DNA from: Planctomycetota bacterium
Lineage (GTDB): Bacteria > Planctomycetota > UBA8108 > UBA1146
Direction of reading: 5' to 3'
DNA: 64,000 nt
Assembly: GCA_014240375.1 (NCBI GenBank)
Contig: JAAZXB010000009.1
Coordinates: forward strand, 80,405-144,404
Part shown: piece by piece, positions 60,278-64,000 of the stretch
How the letters are laid out: the number at the start of each line of letters is the position of its first letter
Numbering within the stretch: position 1 is the stretch's first letter
Translations under genes and position numbers: made by a program
Notes under the pieces: generated by a model
What the model was told of the DNA's origin: nothing
Databases searched by the model: none
The model's input: the letters and a program-made list of their open reading frames with translations, nothing else

Positions 60278-63200
60278 TGCCTGCGAGATCGCTGCAGATG
60301 CAAGCCTCGACTGCGATACTGATGGCAATCTCGACGCCTGCGAAGTGATTGCAGGCACCGAACTCGATTGCGACGGCGACCTTGTACTCGATAGTTGCGA
60401 GATCGCTGCGGGTGCGGCCGACTGCAACGGCAACGGTAAGGTCGACAGTTGCGACATCTCGGATGGCACCAGTAACGACTGCAACAGCAACGGTGTGGCG
60501 GATGAATGCGAGACCGACTGCAACAGTAATGGCACACCGGATGACTGTGACATCATCAACGGATTCCCCGATTGCAACGGCAACGGGACGCCGGATAGCT
60601 GCGACTTCGCCACGGGACTGGTCGATTGCAATGGCAACAACATCATCGACACCTGTGAGATTGGAGAAGGCACCGTCCAAGACTGCGACGGCGATTTACT
60701 TCCGGATGACTGTGAACTCGACACCGACGGTGATTTGACTATCGACGACTGTGATACCGACGACGACAATGACGGCGTGGTGGATAGCCTCGATAGTGCT
60801 CCGCTCGATAACACCCAGTGCCGTGACGCCGACGGCGACGGCTGCGACGACTGTTCCAGCGGAACCGACAACCCGGCTGCCGACGGTATCGACTTCGACG
60901 GTGACGGACTGTGCGACAGCGGCGATCCCGACGACGACAATGACGGCGCCCTCGATGCGGCCGACAGCAACGACAACAACGCCAATGTTTGCTCCGACAC
61001 CGATGGTGACGGTTGTGACGACTGCAGCGGTGGTTCTTACGACCCGGCTGCGGACGGCATCGACTTCGACGGTGACGGACTGTGCGACAGCGGCGACCCC
61101 GACGACGATAACGACGGCGCGCTCGATGCCGTCGACACCGACGACAACAACGCCAATATCTGTTCCGACACCGACCTTGACGGCTGTGACGACTGCTCAG
61201 GAGGTTCCTACGACCCGGCAGCCGATGGCACCGATACCGACAATGACGGGCTGTGTGACGGTGGCGATCCGGACATAGACGGTGACGGGATTCTCAACGG
61301 CTGTGATGCAGATGTACACGGCGACGGCACCACCGAGGGCACCGACTGCAACGGCAACGGCAAGGAAGACAGCTGCGACATCGCAGATTCGACCAGTGCC
61401 GACTGCAACGGCAATGGTACCCCGGACGAATGTGAGACCTGCGACACCGACGTCTTCGTTAGCAACAGCGTGGCCGCCGACGGCGTCGACAACTTCGCCG
61501 ATGTGGCTTCTGCTTACGCAGCGGTCTGTGCCGGTGGAACGGTGCACGTGGCGGCGGGCACTTACTCGGCAGAGGTGATCCTCTCCGATGCCAACGCCAA
61601 GGACGGAATCACCGTCGACGGCGCCGGTGCCACGACCATCCTCGACGGTGGTGTCAAGACCACCCACTCGGTGGCGGTCAACGGCATGACCTTCAGCAAC
61701 ATGACCATCCGTCACAGCGACGGAACCGCTGGTGAGGGATTGCTTCGCATGGACAACGGTGGCTTCGTCACCAACCTGAGCCTCGATGGCGTGACCTTCG
61801 ACGGCCAGGGCATTGCAGGGGTCCACGGAATCCTCGGACAGGGCCTGATCGGCACCGTCACGGTGACCGGTTGTACCCTCGAGAACATCGCCAACTGGGC
61901 GGTTCTTGATTCCGATTCCGGTGGTGGCGCGGGAGATGTGGGGCTGACCGCCTTCGTCTTCACCGACAACATCGTCCGTAACAACGACGGTGGAATTGCC
62001 CTGCGCGGTTGCCAGGTTGGCGGATCGCTGACCTCGACGGCAACGATCACCGGCAACGCCTTCTCGAACATGAACGAGAACTTCGCGCCGTGTGCATACC
62101 CGAGCAACCAGTGCGGCTGGGCGGGTATCGAGGCCAACCATATCGATACGGTGACCCTCGACAACAACACGGTCGACAACATGAACGCCAACAGCTGGGG
62201 CGAGGGCCAGGCATTCCAGATCTGGAAGGTCAACACCCTCAACATGACCGGCAACACCATCACCAACTGCTACGAGGGTGTGCGGATTTACGCCAACGTG
62301 GCGGGCCGTCCGATCCCGGCAGGTTCGGTGACCGGTAACAGCTTCAGTGGTAACGGCTACGCCATCGAGGTGTTTGGAAACGCTGACGGAGATGCTCCGC
62401 TGAACGCTTCCTGCAACTACTACGGCAACGACAACGGTCCGCTGTACGTCGGTCAGAATGACCATACGGCCAACGGCGAGACCTACGGTGACGAGGTCAA
62501 GGGTGACGTGAGCTACGCGCTGTGGCGTGTCGGCTCGGTCGCTGGCGCCTGCACCGGTGGTGACTGTGACGGAAACACCATTCACGACTTCACCGATATC
62601 GCCGGTGGCGCACTCGACTGCGACGGCGACCAGGATCTCGATAGCTGCGAGATTGCTGCCGACGCGACCCTCGACTGCGATACCGATGGCAACCTCGACG
62701 CCTGCGAGATCACTGCAAACGCCAGTCTCGACTGCGACACTGACGGCAACCTCGACGCCTGCGAAGTGATCGCAGGAACAGAGTTTGACTGCAACGGTGA
62801 CCTGGTACTCGATAGTTGCGAGATTGCTGCGGGTGCTCCAGATTGCAATGCTGACCTGGTCCCGGATTATTGTCAGACGGACTGTAACGGAAATGGTCAG
62901 CCGGATGATTGTGACTTGACCGCTGGAACCTCGCTCGACTGCAACGGTAACGGCACACCGGACGAGTGCGACTTCTCCAGTGGAACCAGCCAGGACTGCG
63001 ATAGTGACGGAGTGCTCGACGAGTGCGAGATCGCCGAGGGCAGTGGTGCCGACTGCGACAGCGACGGAATCCTTGATAACTGCGAGATCACTGCAGGTGC
63101 CGCCGACTGCGACAGCAACGGCCAACCCGATTCTTGCCAGGTGGACTGCGATAACGATGGCACGGCGGATGTTTGTGCGATCCTCGCAGGAGCGGCCGAC

Positions 63201-64000
63201 TGTAATGGCAACGGAACTCCAGATTCCTGTGACATCACCGCAGGAGCACCCGACCTCAACAGCAACGGAACTCCCGACGGATGTGAGCCCGATTGCAATG
63301 GCAACAGTACGCCAGACGATCTGGATATCTCCTCTGGAACCAGTGCGGACTGTAATAGCAATGGCCTCCCGGACGAGTGTGATATCACCTCCGGGTTTGC
63401 CGATTGTGACGGAGACGGTGTGCCGGATGTCTGCGAGGCTGCGGATGACTGCGACGGTGACGGAGTGCTCAACTCCTGTGAGATCCTCGGAGGAGCCGCG
63501 GACTGCAACGGCAACGGGCTTCCCGATAACTGTGACCTTGCCGCTGGTGGGGCCACTACCGACTGCAACGGCAATAACTTGCTCGATTCCTGCGAAATCG
63601 CACTCGGATTCGCCTCCGACTGCGATGGAGATGGCTTGCTCGACAGCTGCGAAATCGCTGCAGGGTCTACCGATTGCAACAGTAATGGTTCGCCGGATGA
63701 GTGCGAAACCGATACGGATGCTGACGGTCTGATCGATGATTGCGATCCAGATATCGACGACGACGGATTCCTCAATGGCTGCGACGCAGATGTTCACGGG
63801 GATGGAACCGTCGAGGGAGCCGATTGTGACGGTGACGGCCAGGAGGATTCCTGCCAGACCGATACCGATAGCGACGGAACCATCGATGCCTGTGACGCTG
63901 ACGACGATAACGACGGTGTGGCGGACGGCCTCGACAGTGCTCCGTTCGATAACACCCAGTGCCGCGACGCCGACGGTGACGGCTGTGACGACTGCTCCAG
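59592..64000 (+). pseudogene. In-frame continuation of the giant beta-helix/Cys-Asp-rich protein after the amber codon, open at window end
   Basis: Same frame after TAG at 59547: SNMNENFAPCAYPSNQCGWAGIEANHIDTVTLDNNTVDN... continuing with DCDGDxxLDSCEI repeats to position 64000 without a stop seen. Confidence 0.7.
61707..62755 (+). repeat. Internal near-identical duplication, copy 2
   Basis: Partner of 59229-60277; carries TCG where copy 1 has TAG. Confidence 0.88.

Noticed and set aside
61197-63797. 866-aa minus-strand ORF (and 58944..60680 minus, 578 aa) in the repeat region
   Set aside because: Antisense shadow of the Asp/Cys/Gly repeat codons, which rarely create reverse stops; composition is V/A/G-rich with no recognisable domain, while the plus frame has signal peptide, SD and coherent repeats.

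Overview
The window is GC-rich bacterial chromosome, most likely Planctomycetota. That placement is inferred from dockerin-like C-termini and the VWA/NHL gene set, not from a search. Most of it is housekeeping: nadD (partial), ald, polyprenyl synthase, moaC, folD, mutL, aroF, an M16 peptidase pair, a DAACS transporter, efp, UDG, a DDAH-like gene, mutY, aroC, queC, kdsB, pyrG, metG, mobA, moeA, cutA and mutS. The accessory layer is more unusual. (1) An AhpD-like/CMD-family gene (17050-17622) is interrupted by one in-frame TGA exactly where the second Cys of CxxC should be (NDC-H-Y-TGA-ILSH), with a strong hairpin downstream; it looks like a selenoprotein. (2) The next gene has two closely spaced in-frame TGAs (18948, 18969) just after a CPDC motif, each followed about 20 nt later by a small hairpin, and the C-terminal domain then continues in the same frame; it may be an undescribed two-Sec protein. 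(3) An FHA Ser/Thr kinase (45109-47472) has about 418 residues of STAND/AAA_16-like sequence inserted between the catalytic loop HADLKPGN and DFG, i.e. in the beta7-beta8 turn. (4) A 1376-aa FHA-TM protein carries an HELGHNIGFGH metzincin motif. (5) A giant secreted Cys/Asp-rich beta-helix gene at the right edge contains a 1.05-kb near-identical internal duplication in which one copy has an amber stop. (6) Transporters carry unusual extracytoplasmic insertions, including a PDZ-like domain in a DAACS symporter. No tRNA, rRNA or CRISPR array was recognised.
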